From assembly GCF_009827655.1 (NCBI RefSeq), contig NZ_WTYV01000002.1, positions 248,657-312,656 on the forward strand: a stretch of DNA of 64,000 nt. The letters run 5' to 3'. This DNA is from Alteraurantiacibacter buctensis (GTDB lineage: Bacteria > Pseudomonadota > Alphaproteobacteria > Sphingomonadales > Sphingomonadaceae). Below are positions 9,384 to 18,016 of the stretch, piece by piece. The notes beneath the pieces are model-generated. The model was not told where the DNA came from and searched no databases. It worked only from the letters and a program-made list of their open reading frames with translations. Numbering within the stretch: the stretch's first letter is position 1; every line of letters starts with the position of its first letter. A program made the position numbers and the translations under genes.

Positions 9384-11464
9384 CTCCCAAGGACCTGACC
9401 GATATCTTCTTCGTCGAGTGCGAGGAATCGCTGCAACTGGCTGAAGCGGGCCTTGCCGCCTGCCAGGAAGGCACGCACGACGATGATACGATCAACGCCG
9501 TGTTCCGCGGCGTGCACTCGATCAAGGGCGGCGCCGGGGCCTTCGGCTATTGGCCGCTGCAGGGCTTCACCCACATTTTCGAAACCCTGTTGAGCGACGT
9601 GCGCGACTGCACGGTGGCGATCGAGCCTCACCTGGTGGACCTGTTGCTGCGCGCGCTCGACACGGTGAGCGACCATGTGACGGCCGCGCGCGAAGGCGGC
9701 GATCCGCCGGCCGATGCCGCGCTGCTAGCCGAGCTGGAAGCGGCCATGGCGGCCAACCAGGGCAAGGCAGCCGCCTTCGCTGCGGCGGTGCCGGTGCCGG
9801 TTGTTGCCCCGGCGCCTGCGGCGGCGGACGATTTCGACCTCGATGCCCTGCTCGACGGACTGGGTGACGAGCCGGCTGAAACCGTGCCGGAGAAAGAATG
9901 GCTGGTCCAGGTCCGCCCGCACGCCGGGGCCATGCTGAACGGCAGCGAGCCGGTGCTGCTGCTGCGCGAGTTGGTGGCCCTGGGCGGCCAGTGCCTGGCC
10001 TGCGACACGGCGGACCTGCCCGATCTCGACAAGTTCGATCCGGCGCAGGGCTACCTCGTATGGACCTTTGCCATGCCGGCCACGGTCAGCGAGGATGCCC
10101 TGCGCGAGCTATTCGACTTCCTCGGCGAGGATTGCGATCTGGCCATCGGAGCAGATGCGCCGCGCCCGGCCCTGCGGCTGGCTGCCCCGCCGCCGCCGGT
10201 GCCCGTGGCGAGTGTCTCTGCAGGTGGGCCGGACAAGCCTGCCGCGTCCGCTGCGGCTGCCCCGCGTGCCGCCGCTGCTGCGCCCGGCCAGTCGGTCCGC
10301 ATCGACCTCGCCAAGCTGGACCGGCTGATCGATACGGTGGGCGAGCTGGTGATTGCCCAGGCCATGCTGGCCCAGCGGCTGGGCCATGCCAACCTGGCCA
10401 ACGTGGAGGAACTGGGCACGCTGGACGTGCTGGTGCGCGACATCCAGGAAAGCGCCATGGCCTTCCGGGCCCAGCCGATCGACACGGTGTTCGGCCGTGT
10501 GCCGCGCCTGCTGCGCGAACTGGGCAGCTCCACCGGCAAACGGGTCCGGCTGGAGGTGAGCGGCGAGACCACCGAGCTGGACAAGACCGTGATCGAGCGG
10601 CTGGGCGAGCCGCTGACCCACCTGATCCGCAACGCCGTTGACCACGGTATCGAGACGCCGGAGGAACGGCTGGCCGCCGGCAAGAGCGCTGAGGGGACGC
10701 TGACCCTGTCCGCCGAACAGCGCGCCGGCCGCGTGCTGATCCGTATTGCCGATGACGGGCGCGGGATCGACCGGGCCCGTGTGCTGGCCAAGGCGCGCGA
10801 ACGCGGGTTGGTGGCCGCCAATGCTACCCCGTCCGACGAAGAGATCGACTTGCTGATCTTCGCCCCCGGGTTCTCCACAGCGCAGGCGGTGTCGAACATC
10901 TCGGGCCGCGGCGTGGGGATGGATGTGGTGCGCCAGAACGTGAAGGACCTTGGCGGCCGCATCACCATCGAGAGCGTGCCGGAGCATGGCACGGCCTTTG
11001 TTCTGGCCCTGCCGCTGACCCTGGCCATTTCCGATGGCATGATCGTGGAGGTGGGTGACCAGACCCTGGTGGTGCCGCTGGCCCACGTGGTGGAGAGCCT
11101 GCGTCCGGCGGAGGCCGAGCTGAAAGGCGTGGGCAGCGGGCGGCAGATGTTGAACGTGCGCGGGCGGTTCATCCCGGTGGTGCCCCTGTGCCAGGCCCTG
11201 GGCGACCACCGCACCGGGGTGGACAAGCAGGCGGGTGTCCTGATCGTGGTGGAAACGGGTAACTCGGGCCGCGCCGCGCTGGCCGTGGATGCCATTACCG
11301 ACCAGCGCCAGTTCGTGATCAAGAGCCTGGAGCGGCACTATTGCCATGTCGACGGCGTGGCCGGGGCCACGATCATGGGTGACGGCCGCGTGGCCCTGAT
11401 CCTGGACGTGGACCAGCTTGTCGCCAGCCATTCGCGGCCACCCGCGCAACTGGAGGCGGCATGA
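9380..11464 (+). CDS. cheA: chemotaxis histidine kinase CheA
   Basis: A 694-residue hybrid-free CheA. Domains in order: Hpt (P1) with phosphoacceptor H46 in FRGVHSIKGGAGAFG; an Ala/Pro-rich P2-like region to about residue 300; the P3 dimerisation helices starting at VRIDLAKLDRLIDTVGELVIAQ; the GHKL ATPase with LTHLIRNAVDHGIETPEE (N box), ADDGRGID (G1) and SGRGVGMDVVRQNVKDLGG (G2); and a C-terminal CheW-like P5 domain. It autophosphorylates under receptor control and passes phosphate to CheY and CheB. It overlaps the STAS-like gene upstream and cheR downstream, so the operon is tightly coupled. Confidence 0.96.
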   Translation: MTPKDLTDIFFVECEESLQLAEAGLAACQEGTHDDDTINAVFRGVHSIKGGAGAFGYWPLQGFTHIFETLLSDVRDCTVAIEPHLVDLLLRALDTVSDHVTAAREGGDPPADAALLAELEAAMAANQGKAAAFAAAVPVPVVAPAPAAADDFDLDALLDGLGDEPAETVPEKEWLVQVRPHAGAMLNGSEPVLLLRELVALGGQCLACDTADLPDLDKFDPAQGYLVWTFAMPATVSEDALRELFDFLGEDCDLAIGADAPRPALRLAAPPPPVPVASVSAGGPDKPAASAAAAPRAAAAAPGQSVRIDLAKLDRLIDTVGELVIAQAMLAQRLGHANLANVEELGTLDVLVRDIQESAMAFRAQPIDTVFGRVPRLLRELGSSTGKRVRLEVSGETTELDKTVIERLGEPLTHLIRNAVDHGIETPEERLAAGKSAEGTLTLSAEQRAGRVLIRIADDGRGIDRARVLAKARERGLVAANATPSDEEIDLLIFAPGFSTAQAVSNISGRGVGMDVVRQNVKDLGGRITIESVPEHGTAFVLALPLTLAISDGMIVEVGDQTLVVPLAHVVESLRPAEAELKGVGSGRQMLNVRGRFIPVVPLCQALGDHRTGVDKQAGVLIVVETGNSGRAALAVDAITDQRQFVIKSLERHYCHVDGVAGATIMGDGRVALILDVDQLVASHSRPPAQLEAA

Positions 11465-12354
11465 GCGCCGGTCCCGCCATTGCTCCCGGCCGCGCTGCAG
11501 GCGGTGAACCGTGCGTTCCGGGGATCAGCCCGGACATCTATTCGGTCGCCGATTTCGAGCGCGTCTCGCGCATGATCCATGCTGAAGCGGGCATCGTGAT
11601 CGGCGATGCCAAGCGCATGCTGGTCTATTCCCGGCTGGCCCCGCTGGTGCGGGAGAGCGGGCTGGGTGCCTTCTCGCTGTTCCTCGACAGCCTGCCGCAG
11701 CAGCCGCAATGGCGTGCCAGGACGATTGCCGCGCTGACCACCAACCACACCTACTTCAATCGCGAGCCGCACCATTACGAGCACTTCGGGCTGGAAGTGC
11801 GGCCCGGCCTGCTGAAGGCCCTGGCCGCAGGCCAGCGGGTGCGGCTGTGGTCGGCCGCGTGTTCCAGCGGCGAGGAAGTCTGGACCCTGGCCATGACGCT
11901 GCTGGGTCCGGAAAAGGGCCCCGGCCTGAAGCTGGCGGGCGGCAACCTGCGGTTCCTGGCCACCGACCTGGCGCCCCACGCCGTCGCCCGCGCCGTGGCC
12001 GCGCAATACGATCCCGCAGCGCTTGATCCGGTGCCTGCCGATCTGCGCAAGACCTGGGTAGCGGTACGCGACGGCGTGGCCACGATCAGCGATGACCTGC
12101 GCCGGCTGGTCAGCTTCCGCGAACTCAATCTGCTGGGAGACTGGCCGATGCGCGGCGTGTTCGATGCAATCTTCTGCCGCAACGTGATGATCTATTTTGA
12201 TGTGCCCACCAAGGAGCGGCTGATCCACCGCCTGGCGCAGCAACTGGCACCGGGCGGCTACCTCTACATCGGCCACTCCGAACGGGTCAGCGGCCCGGGC
12301 AGCGCGCTGCTCGATATCGCCGGCCCCACCGTCTATCGCCGGAGGGCGGCATGA
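11461..12354 (+). CDS. cheR: chemotaxis protein methyltransferase CheR
   Basis: A 297-residue SAM-dependent methyltransferase that methylates receptor glutamates. The N-terminal helical domain is followed by the catalytic core with TTNHTYFNREPHHYEHF, LWSAACSSGEEVWTLAM (SAM-binding motif I) and FDAIFCRNVMIYFD. C-terminal LAPGGYLYIGHSERVSG is typical. The ATG overlaps the end of cheA and the 3' end overlaps cheB by four bases. The frameshifted receptor upstream ends in a xWxxF peptide, which in other bacteria docks CheR, so receptor and enzyme probably co-evolved as a set. Confidence 0.95.
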   Translation: MSAGPAIAPGRAAGGEPCVPGISPDIYSVADFERVSRMIHAEAGIVIGDAKRMLVYSRLAPLVRESGLGAFSLFLDSLPQQPQWRARTIAALTTNHTYFNREPHHYEHFGLEVRPGLLKALAAGQRVRLWSAACSSGEEVWTLAMTLLGPEKGPGLKLAGGNLRFLATDLAPHAVARAVAAQYDPAALDPVPADLRKTWVAVRDGVATISDDLRRLVSFRELNLLGDWPMRGVFDAIFCRNVMIYFDVPTKERLIHRLAQQLAPGGYLYIGHSERVSGPGSALLDIAGPTVYRRRAA

Positions 12355-13382
12355 TCCGCGTCCTGATCGTCGACGATTCCGCCACCATGCGCGCGCTGTT
12401 GCAGGCGCGGCTGGAGGACGAGCCGGATATTCGCGTGGTGGGCAGCGCCTGCAACGCGGTGGAAGCGCGCGAACTGATCAAGCTGCTCGACCCCGACGTG
12501 CTGACGCTGGACATCGAGATGCCGGGGATGGACGGCCTCACCTTCCTGGAAAAGATCATGCGGCTGCGGCCGATGCCGGTGATCATCGTCTCCGGGTCCA
12601 CCCAGGCGGGAACGGCCAACGCGGCCCGCGCGCTCGCCCTGGGGGCGGTCAGTTGCTATGCCAAAGCAGACCGTTCGGGCAGCCTGCTGCTGCACGACCA
12701 GGGCGCGCTGGCCGCGCTGGTGCGCGAGGCGGGACAGGTGAGGTTCGGCCCGGCCTGGCCGGTCTCGCCGCAGGTGGAAGCCCAGGTGCGCAAGTCCACG
12801 CAGACGGCCACCAGCCTGGTCGCCATCGGTTCGTCCACCGGCGGGGTGGAGGCCCTGCGCAGCCTGCTGCCCGAATTCGGCACCGATTGCCCGCCCACGC
12901 TGATCGTGCAGCACGTCAACGCCCGCTTTGCCGCAGCCATCGCGGAATCGCTTGACCAGGTGACCCGCGCCCAGGTGGTGCTGGCCACCAGCGATACCCG
13001 GCTGGAACGCGGCAAGATCTACCTCGCCCCCGGTGGCGACCGGCACCTGCTGCTGGGCCGCGCCGGCAACGGCTCCTATCGCACCGTGCTGCGTGATGGC
13101 GGGCTGGTCAGCGGCCACCGGCCCAGCGTGGATGCGCTGTTCCATTCCATCGCCGCGCTGGACGTGCCCGATGCCGTTGGCGTGTTGCTGACCGGCATGG
13201 GCAAGGACGGGGCCGAGGGCCTGCTGGCCATGCAGCAGAAGGGCGCGCTGACCATCGCCCAGGACGAGGCGAGCAGCGTGGTCTTCGGTATGCCGCGCGC
13301 CGCCATATCGCTGGGTGCGGCAGAGATCGTCGCCCCGCTCGGCCGCATTGCCGATCATGTTCTGGGCAGGAAGGCCGCCTGA
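12351..13382 (+). CDS. cheB: protein-glutamate methylesterase CheB (intact)
   Basis: A 343-residue CheB with full catalytic apparatus. The receiver has D8, D9 and phosphoacceptor D54 in TLDIEMPGMDG. The esterase domain starts near residue 155 with AIGSSTGGVEALRSLL (nucleophilic Ser), then IVQHVNARFAAAIAESL (catalytic His) and VLLTGMGKDGAEGL (catalytic Asp). It removes methyl groups from receptors when phosphorylated by CheA. This is the working counterpart of the degenerate CheB-like gene at 6434. The gene overlaps cheR by four bases and cheD by one base (TGATG). Confidence 0.95.
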   Translation: MIRVLIVDDSATMRALLQARLEDEPDIRVVGSACNAVEARELIKLLDPDVLTLDIEMPGMDGLTFLEKIMRLRPMPVIIVSGSTQAGTANAARALALGAVSCYAKADRSGSLLLHDQGALAALVREAGQVRFGPAWPVSPQVEAQVRKSTQTATSLVAIGSSTGGVEALRSLLPEFGTDCPPTLIVQHVNARFAAAIAESLDQVTRAQVVLATSDTRLERGKIYLAPGGDRHLLLGRAGNGSYRTVLRDGGLVSGHRPSVDALFHSIAALDVPDAVGVLLTGMGKDGAEGLLAMQQKGALTIAQDEASSVVFGMPRAAISLGAAEIVAPLGRIADHVLGRKAA

Positions 13383-13945
13383 TGACGCTAATGACCCCCT
13401 TCGAAACCCGCTCTTCACCGGTCAAGCGCATTGCGGTGATCCAGGGCGAGGTGCGCACTTCGGCCGATCCCGATGTAGAGTTGACGACCGTGCTGGGAAG
13501 TTGCGTGGCCACCTGCCTGTACGATCCGGTCGCCCGCATCGGCGGCATGAACCATTTCCTGCTGGCCGAACCGCCCGAACACCAGCGCAGCAGCGGCGAT
13601 TTCGACGAGCACTATGGCCTCTACCTGATGGAGCTGCTGATCAACCGCATGATCGGCTGCGGCGCGGTAAAGGGGCGGATGAAGGCGCGCCTGTTCGGCG
13701 GGGCCAACTTCTACCACACGATCCAGCAGATCGGCGCGATAAATGCCGAATTTGCCCGCAGGTTCCTGCAGCAGGAAGGGATCGGGCTGGTCAATGCAGA
13801 CCTGGGCGGCACCTGCGCCCGGCGGGTCCATTTCCGCCCCGCATCCGGCCAGGTCCGCTGCAAGAATACTGAGGCGAAAGCCATCGCCGCGCCGCAACCC
13901 ACCCGCCGCCCGCCCACCGCGCTCGGCGAAGTCGAACTGTTCTGA
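13382..13945 (+). CDS. cheD: chemoreceptor glutamine deamidase CheD
   Basis: A 187-residue CheD. The catalytic Cys and His are visible as C41 in VLGSCVATCLYD and H58 in GGMNHFLL; KARLFGGANFYHTIQQIG is also typical of the family. CheD deamidates specific receptor glutamines to glutamates and in some species binds CheC. The gene is translationally coupled to cheB through TGATG. The C-terminal 40 residues or so are Ala/Pro-rich and probably disordered. No CheC is seen in the window. Confidence 0.94.
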   Translation: MTLMTPFETRSSPVKRIAVIQGEVRTSADPDVELTTVLGSCVATCLYDPVARIGGMNHFLLAEPPEHQRSSGDFDEHYGLYLMELLINRMIGCGAVKGRMKARLFGGANFYHTIQQIGAINAEFARRFLQQEGIGLVNADLGGTCARRVHFRPASGQVRCKNTEAKAIAAPQPTRRPPTALGEVELF

Positions 13946-13960
13946 GCGAGGTACGTACCC

Positions 13961-14332
13961 ATGACCAAGACAACCCGCATCCTTACCGTGGACGACAGCG
14001 CATCGATGCGCGCGCTGCTGTTGCACGCACTGACGCAAAGCGGCTTCGAGGTGGAGCAGGCCGAGGACGGCCAGGTGGCGCTGGAGTGGCTGGAGACCAA
14101 CGAGGTCGACCTGGTGATCACCGACATCAACATGCCCCGCCTGGACGGCTTCGGCCTGATCGAGCAGTTGCGCGCCGGCCCGCTGCACCGGGACAAGCCG
14201 ATCCTCGTGCTGACCACCGAAAGTTCCGACGAGAAGAAACAGCGCGCCCGCCAGGCCGGTGCCACCGGCTGGATCGTCAAGCCGTTCGATGCCGCCAAGC
14301 TTGCCAGCGCCGTGCGGCGCGTGGCCCACTGA
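13961..14332 (+). CDS. cheY: chemotaxis response regulator CheY
   Basis: A 123-residue stand-alone receiver. D11, D12 and phosphoacceptor D55 (ITDINMPRLDG) are present, together with the switch Thr in LVLTTESSDEKK and the Lys in WIVKPFD. It is phosphorylated by CheA and should carry the signal to the flagellar switch. It lies in the che operon between cheD and cheW. FliM in this window lacks the usual N-terminal CheY-binding peptide, so the docking site may differ. No cheZ phosphatase gene is seen. Confidence 0.95.
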   Translation: MTKTTRILTVDDSASMRALLLHALTQSGFEVEQAEDGQVALEWLETNEVDLVITDINMPRLDGFGLIEQLRAGPLHRDKPILVLTTESSDEKKQRARQAGATGWIVKPFDAAKLASAVRRVAH

Positions 14333-14355
14333 TCCAGACAGGAGTAACCGTCACC

Positions 14356-14799
14356 ATGTCGCACCGCGAACTCATCACCTTCCAGGTTGCCGACCAGCTC
14401 TTCGGCCTGGACATCATGGCGATCCGCGAGATCCGCGCCTGGTCGCCCGTCACCCGCCTGCCGCAGGTGCCCGATTACGTCGCCGGCGTGGTCAACCTGC
14501 GCGGCACCGTGCTGCCGGTTTTCGACCTCGCCGCGCGGCTGGGCTGGGGGCCCACCCAGGCGACCCCGCGCAATCCGATCATCGTCACCAGCATCGGCGG
14601 GCAGACCCGCGGGCTGATCGTCCACAGCGTGAACGACATCGTGGCCCTGCCGGCGGATTCGCTGCAACAGCCCGAAGGCGGCGCCAGCGACGGCATCGAC
14701 CGCTTCATCGAAGGCCTGGCCCCGCTGGGCGATGACATGGTAATCGTGCTGGACCTGGCCACCCTGGCCCGCGACGAGCCGCTGGACATGGCGGCGTGA
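14356..14799 (+). CDS. cheW: chemotaxis adaptor CheW
   Basis: A 147-residue CheW that links receptors to CheA. The SH3-like double barrel is marked by ELITFQVADQLFGLDIMAIREI, LPQVPDYVAGVVNLRGTVLPVFDLAARLG and GLIVHSVNDIVAL. The start at 14356 follows ACAGGAG at 14338-14344 with good spacing; the frame is open further upstream but overlaps cheY there. Its stop overlaps the start of the next small gene by four bases. Confidence 0.94.
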   Translation: MSHRELITFQVADQLFGLDIMAIREIRAWSPVTRLPQVPDYVAGVVNLRGTVLPVFDLAARLGWGPTQATPRNPIIVTSIGGQTRGLIVHSVNDIVALPADSLQQPEGGASDGIDRFIEGLAPLGDDMVIVLDLATLARDEPLDMAA

Positions 14800-15113
14800 A
14801 CCACGTCACGCCCCACCGGCTGCTGGCCCTGGGAGCGGCAGAACTGCTGGCCGAGCTGTCCTATGAGGTGGAAGCCCTGGGCAGTGCGCTGTGCCGGGAT
14901 CCGGCGCTGGCGCAGGGGCACATGCCCAGCCTGCAGGCCATCGACCTGGTGGCGCAGAAGCTGTGCGGCCTGGCCGACCTACTGGCTGCGGAAAGTCCCG
15001 CCACCGGCATTGCCCGCCTGCGGCTGGACAGCCTGCGCGAACGCTTCGCGCACCTTGAAGCCTATACCGATAGCCCGCCCGAACAGGTCGGGGAGAACGA
15101 GATCTGGCATTAG
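14796..15113 (+). CDS. small helical protein of unknown function, last gene of the che operon
   Basis: A 105-residue protein I do not recognise. It is predicted mostly helical and acidic, with heptad-like leucines in LLALGAAELLAELSYEVEAL and a C-terminal tail EQVGENEIWH. It has no membrane segment or signal peptide. The ATG overlaps the cheW stop, so it is probably made together with CheW, and it is followed directly by a strong terminator. A role as chemotaxis accessory factor, for instance in CheY dephosphorylation where CheZ is missing, is conceivable but has no motif support: the CheZ-type catalytic motif is not visible. Confidence 0.65.
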   Translation: MNHVTPHRLLALGAAELLAELSYEVEALGSALCRDPALAQGHMPSLQAIDLVAQKLCGLADLLAAESPATGIARLRLDSLRERFAHLEAYTDSPPEQVGENEIWH

Positions 15114-15114
15114 G

Positions 15115-15138
15115 AAAGGGGGCAAAAGCCCCCTTTTT
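15115..15138 (+). terminator. Rho-independent terminator of the che operon
   Basis: A perfect nine-base stem, AAAGGGGGC pairing with GCCCCCTTT around an AAAA loop and followed by more T, starts just after the stop of the last che gene. Read on the minus strand it is followed by a shorter T run, so it may also serve the convergent fliA gene. Confidence 0.88.
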
Positions 15139-15167
15139 GCTGGCCAGGGCTGGCAGCGGCGCGTCGC

Positions 15168-15917
15168 TCAGTCCGCCTCGTCCCGCTCCATCAGCGCGCG
15201 CAGCTTCAGCATGGCCTGCGCCTTCAACTGGTGGACGCGCGGCACGCTGACTTCCAGCACCTCGGCAATCTCGGTGAGGTTCAGTTCCTCCACGAAGAAC
15301 AGTTGCAGCACCAGTTGCAGCCGTTCGGGCAGGTCCACCATCGCGCGGCCGAGCCGCTCGATGTCCTGCAGCTCGCACAGAACGGCAAAGGGGTCCGGCA
15401 TGTCGCTGGCGAAGGCGGCGTTGCGATCGTCATAGCTTTCATCAAGCGAGGCGATCTGCACCTCGGCATCGCTCCACCCGGCAAGCTCGGCCACGGACAC
15501 GTCCAGCCGGGCGGCCAGTTCGGCCATCGTCGGCGCGCGGCCCAGTTCCTGGCGCAGGCGCCCGCGCGCATCCTCAAGCTGGCGGCGGCGGCGCACCTGG
15601 CCCCGGCTTTCGGGCATGGCCTTGCGCACCAGGTCGAACATGGCCCCGCGCACGCGGATCTTGGCATAGGCGGCAAAGCCGTCCTCGTTGGGCCCCTCGT
15701 GGTTGCGGGCCGCTTCGGTGAGGGCGATGTAGCCTGCCTGCATCAGGTCCTCGATCTCCAGCCCGTCACGCCCGGCACCGTGGATGTGCCAGGCGGCCTT
15801 GCGCACCATCGGCACGAAGCGGCGGACGCGGTCCTCCACCAGGTCGCGGACCGGCCGGCCATAGGCGGCGGCAGCGGCAGTGCGGGGGGCGGCAAAGGCG
15901 GATTGGTCGTGTTTCAT
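15168..15917 (-). CDS. fliA: flagellar RNA polymerase sigma-28 factor FliA
   Basis: A 249-residue group 3 sigma factor with regions 2, 3 and 4. Region 2 is seen in LMQAGYIALTEAARNHE and FAAYAKIRVRGAMFDLVRK, and region 4 in LPERLQLVLQLFFVEELNLTEIAEVL followed by a helix-turn-helix ending LKAQAMLKLR. It directs late flagellar and chemotaxis promoters and is held by FlgM, which is encoded at 19291. It overlaps flhA by four bases and is the last gene of a minus-strand operon with flhA and a lytic transglycosylase. In many bacteria flhF and flhG lie between flhA and fliA; here they are absent. Confidence 0.94.
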   Translation of the reverse strand: MKHDQSAFAAPRTAAAAAYGRPVRDLVEDRVRRFVPMVRKAAWHIHGAGRDGLEIEDLMQAGYIALTEAARNHEGPNEDGFAAYAKIRVRGAMFDLVRKAMPESRGQVRRRRQLEDARGRLRQELGRAPTMAELAARLDVSVAELAGWSDAEVQIASLDESYDDRNAAFASDMPDPFAVLCELQDIERLGRAMVDLPERLQLVLQLFFVEELNLTEIAEVLEVSVPRVHQLKAQAMLKLRALMERDEAD

Positions 15918-18013
15918 GCGGCCAGCACCTCGGGTTCGGGATCATGGGGTTGGAGGTCCAGCTGGCGCGGCTCGCCGCCGATCACGGCGACGACCTCCAC
16001 CGGCTGGGTGGCGGGCAGTTCGGCAATCGACAGCACCAGGCAGTGCGGTACCCGCTGGCGCAGCAGCGCGGCCAGCGACCGGCGGGCCGGCGGCTGGACG
16101 ATCAGCGCCAGGTTGCGGCCCGGCTCCTGCATGGAACACAGGCGGCCTACCTCGTCGGCGATCATGCGCGCGCAATCGGGCTCGATGATCGGCTGGCCGG
16201 TGGCAGGATCCTTCATCCCGCCCAGGATCGCGCCTTCCAGCGCGGCATCCAGCGTCAGCACGCCCAGCCGCTCGCCGGGCGGGCACACCTGGCCCACCAG
16301 CCAGCCGCCCAAGTCGGCGCGGACATGGTCGATCAGCGCATCGAAATCCTTGGTCCGCTGCAGCCCCAGCGCCAGGCTGGAAAGGATCGGCAGCGGGTGG
16401 CCCAACGATATGCCATCGGCCAGCAGCGCGCGCAGGAAGCGGGTGAGCGCGGCCAGCGACAGCGGATCGGGATGGATCGCCTCGGCAATGCCGGGGGCCT
16501 TGTCGCGCACGGCATCGATGATCGCGCGCACTTCCTCCGGCCCCAGCAGCAGGTCGGGCCGGGCGGACAGGAGCTGGTTGATGTGGGTGGCGATGACCGT
16601 GTCGGCCTCCACCGTCAGGAAACCCTCGGCAATCGCGTGGTCGCGCTCTGATGCAGGCACCCACAGGGCGGGGCAGCCGAAGCTGGGATCGCGCGTGGGC
16701 TCGCCGTGGACCTGGTGGCCGGGGCGGACCTCGCCGGTGTCGATCGCCAGGATCATGTCGGCGCGCGCCTCGGCCCGGGCCAGCTCCACGCCGCCCAACA
16801 GCACGCGATAGGTGTTGGCCGGCAGGTCCAGGCTGTCGCGGATGCGGAACTGCGGGACCACGAAGCCGAAGCTCTGGCTCAGTTGCTTGCGGACCCCGGT
16901 GATTCGCGCGACCAGCGGCGATCCGCGCGCTTCCTCCACCAGGTGGACCAGGGCAAAGCCCACTTCCAGCGTGACCAGCGTGGCATCCATCACATCGGTG
17001 ATGGCGATGCGCTGCGGCTCGTCCACCGGGGCGGGTTCCTGCACCACCTGCGCCACGGCCAGCTTTTTCTTGAGCGTGCGATAGAGCCAGAAGGCAAGGC
17101 CGGCAGCGGGCAGGAAGATCATTTGCGGCATGGCCGGCACCAGCCCCACCGCGCCCAGCACCAGCGCCACCGGCAACCAGCTGCCGGGATCGGCAAATTG
17201 CCGCCCGATCTGGCCGACCAGGTCGCTGCTGTCGGACACGCGGGTAACGATGGCGGCAGCGGCAATCGACAGCAGCAGCGCGGGCACCTGCGCCACCAGC
17301 GCATCGCCCACGGCCAGCGAGATATAGGTCTGCGCCGCATCGCCGGCAGAAAGGCCGTGACTGATCATGCCCAGGGCAAAGCCGCCGATCACGTTGACGA
17401 ACAGGATCAGCAGCGCGGCAATGGCATCGCCCTTCACGAACTTGGAAGAGCCGTCCATCGCGCCATAAAAATCCGCCTCGGTCGCCACTTCGGCGCGGCG
17501 AGCCTTGGCTTCCTCGGCCGTCATCAAACCGGCGGCGATATCGGCATCGATCGCCATCTGCTTGCCGGGCAGGGCATCCAGCGTGAAGCGGGCGGACACT
17601 TCCGACACGCGGCCTGCGCCCTTGGTGATCACCACCATGTTGATGATCAGCAGGATCACGAAGACGAACAGGCCCACGGCAAAGTTGCCGCCCACCAGGA
17701 AGGCAGCAAAGGCCTCGATCACGTGGCCGGCGGCCGCTTCGCCCTCGTGCCCGTGGACCAGCACCACGCGGGTGGAAGCGACGTTCAGCGACAGGCGCAG
17801 CAGGGTGGCGAACAGCAGGACGGTGGGGAAGGACGAGAAATCGAGCGGCTTCCTCGCATTCAGCGCGGCCATCAGCACGCCGATGGACAGCGCGATATTG
17901 AACACGAAGAATATGTCCAGCAGCAGCGTGGGGATGGGCAGCACCATCATGGCGATCAGCGCCAGGATGCCGGCCGGCAGGATCAGGGCGGCGGAGGGGA
18001 GCGGAAGCTTCAT
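15914..18013 (-). CDS. flhA: flagellar export gate protein FlhA
   Basis: A 699-residue inner-membrane protein of the flagellar type III export gate. About eight membrane segments occupy the first 320 residues, with the FHIPEP-region stretch RVSEVSARFTLDALPGKQMAIDAD and AEEAKARRAEVATEADFYGAMDGSSKFVKGDA, both diagnostic. The cytosolic domain (about 350-699) docks chaperone-substrate complexes. It is separated by only three bases from the transglycosylase gene upstream and overlaps fliA downstream. It works with FlhB, FliP, FliQ and FliR, all encoded at 48-51 kb. Confidence 0.96.
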   Translation of the reverse strand: MKLPLPSAALILPAGILALIAMMVLPIPTLLLDIFFVFNIALSIGVLMAALNARKPLDFSSFPTVLLFATLLRLSLNVASTRVVLVHGHEGEAAAGHVIEAFAAFLVGGNFAVGLFVFVILLIINMVVITKGAGRVSEVSARFTLDALPGKQMAIDADIAAGLMTAEEAKARRAEVATEADFYGAMDGSSKFVKGDAIAALLILFVNVIGGFALGMISHGLSAGDAAQTYISLAVGDALVAQVPALLLSIAAAAIVTRVSDSSDLVGQIGRQFADPGSWLPVALVLGAVGLVPAMPQMIFLPAAGLAFWLYRTLKKKLAVAQVVQEPAPVDEPQRIAITDVMDATLVTLEVGFALVHLVEEARGSPLVARITGVRKQLSQSFGFVVPQFRIRDSLDLPANTYRVLLGGVELARAEARADMILAIDTGEVRPGHQVHGEPTRDPSFGCPALWVPASERDHAIAEGFLTVEADTVIATHINQLLSARPDLLLGPEEVRAIIDAVRDKAPGIAEAIHPDPLSLAALTRFLRALLADGISLGHPLPILSSLALGLQRTKDFDALIDHVRADLGGWLVGQVCPPGERLGVLTLDAALEGAILGGMKDPATGQPIIEPDCARMIADEVGRLCSMQEPGRNLALIVQPPARRSLAALLRQRVPHCLVLSIAELPATQPVEVVAVIGGEPRQLDLQPHDPEPEVLAA

Positions 18014-18016
18014 CGG

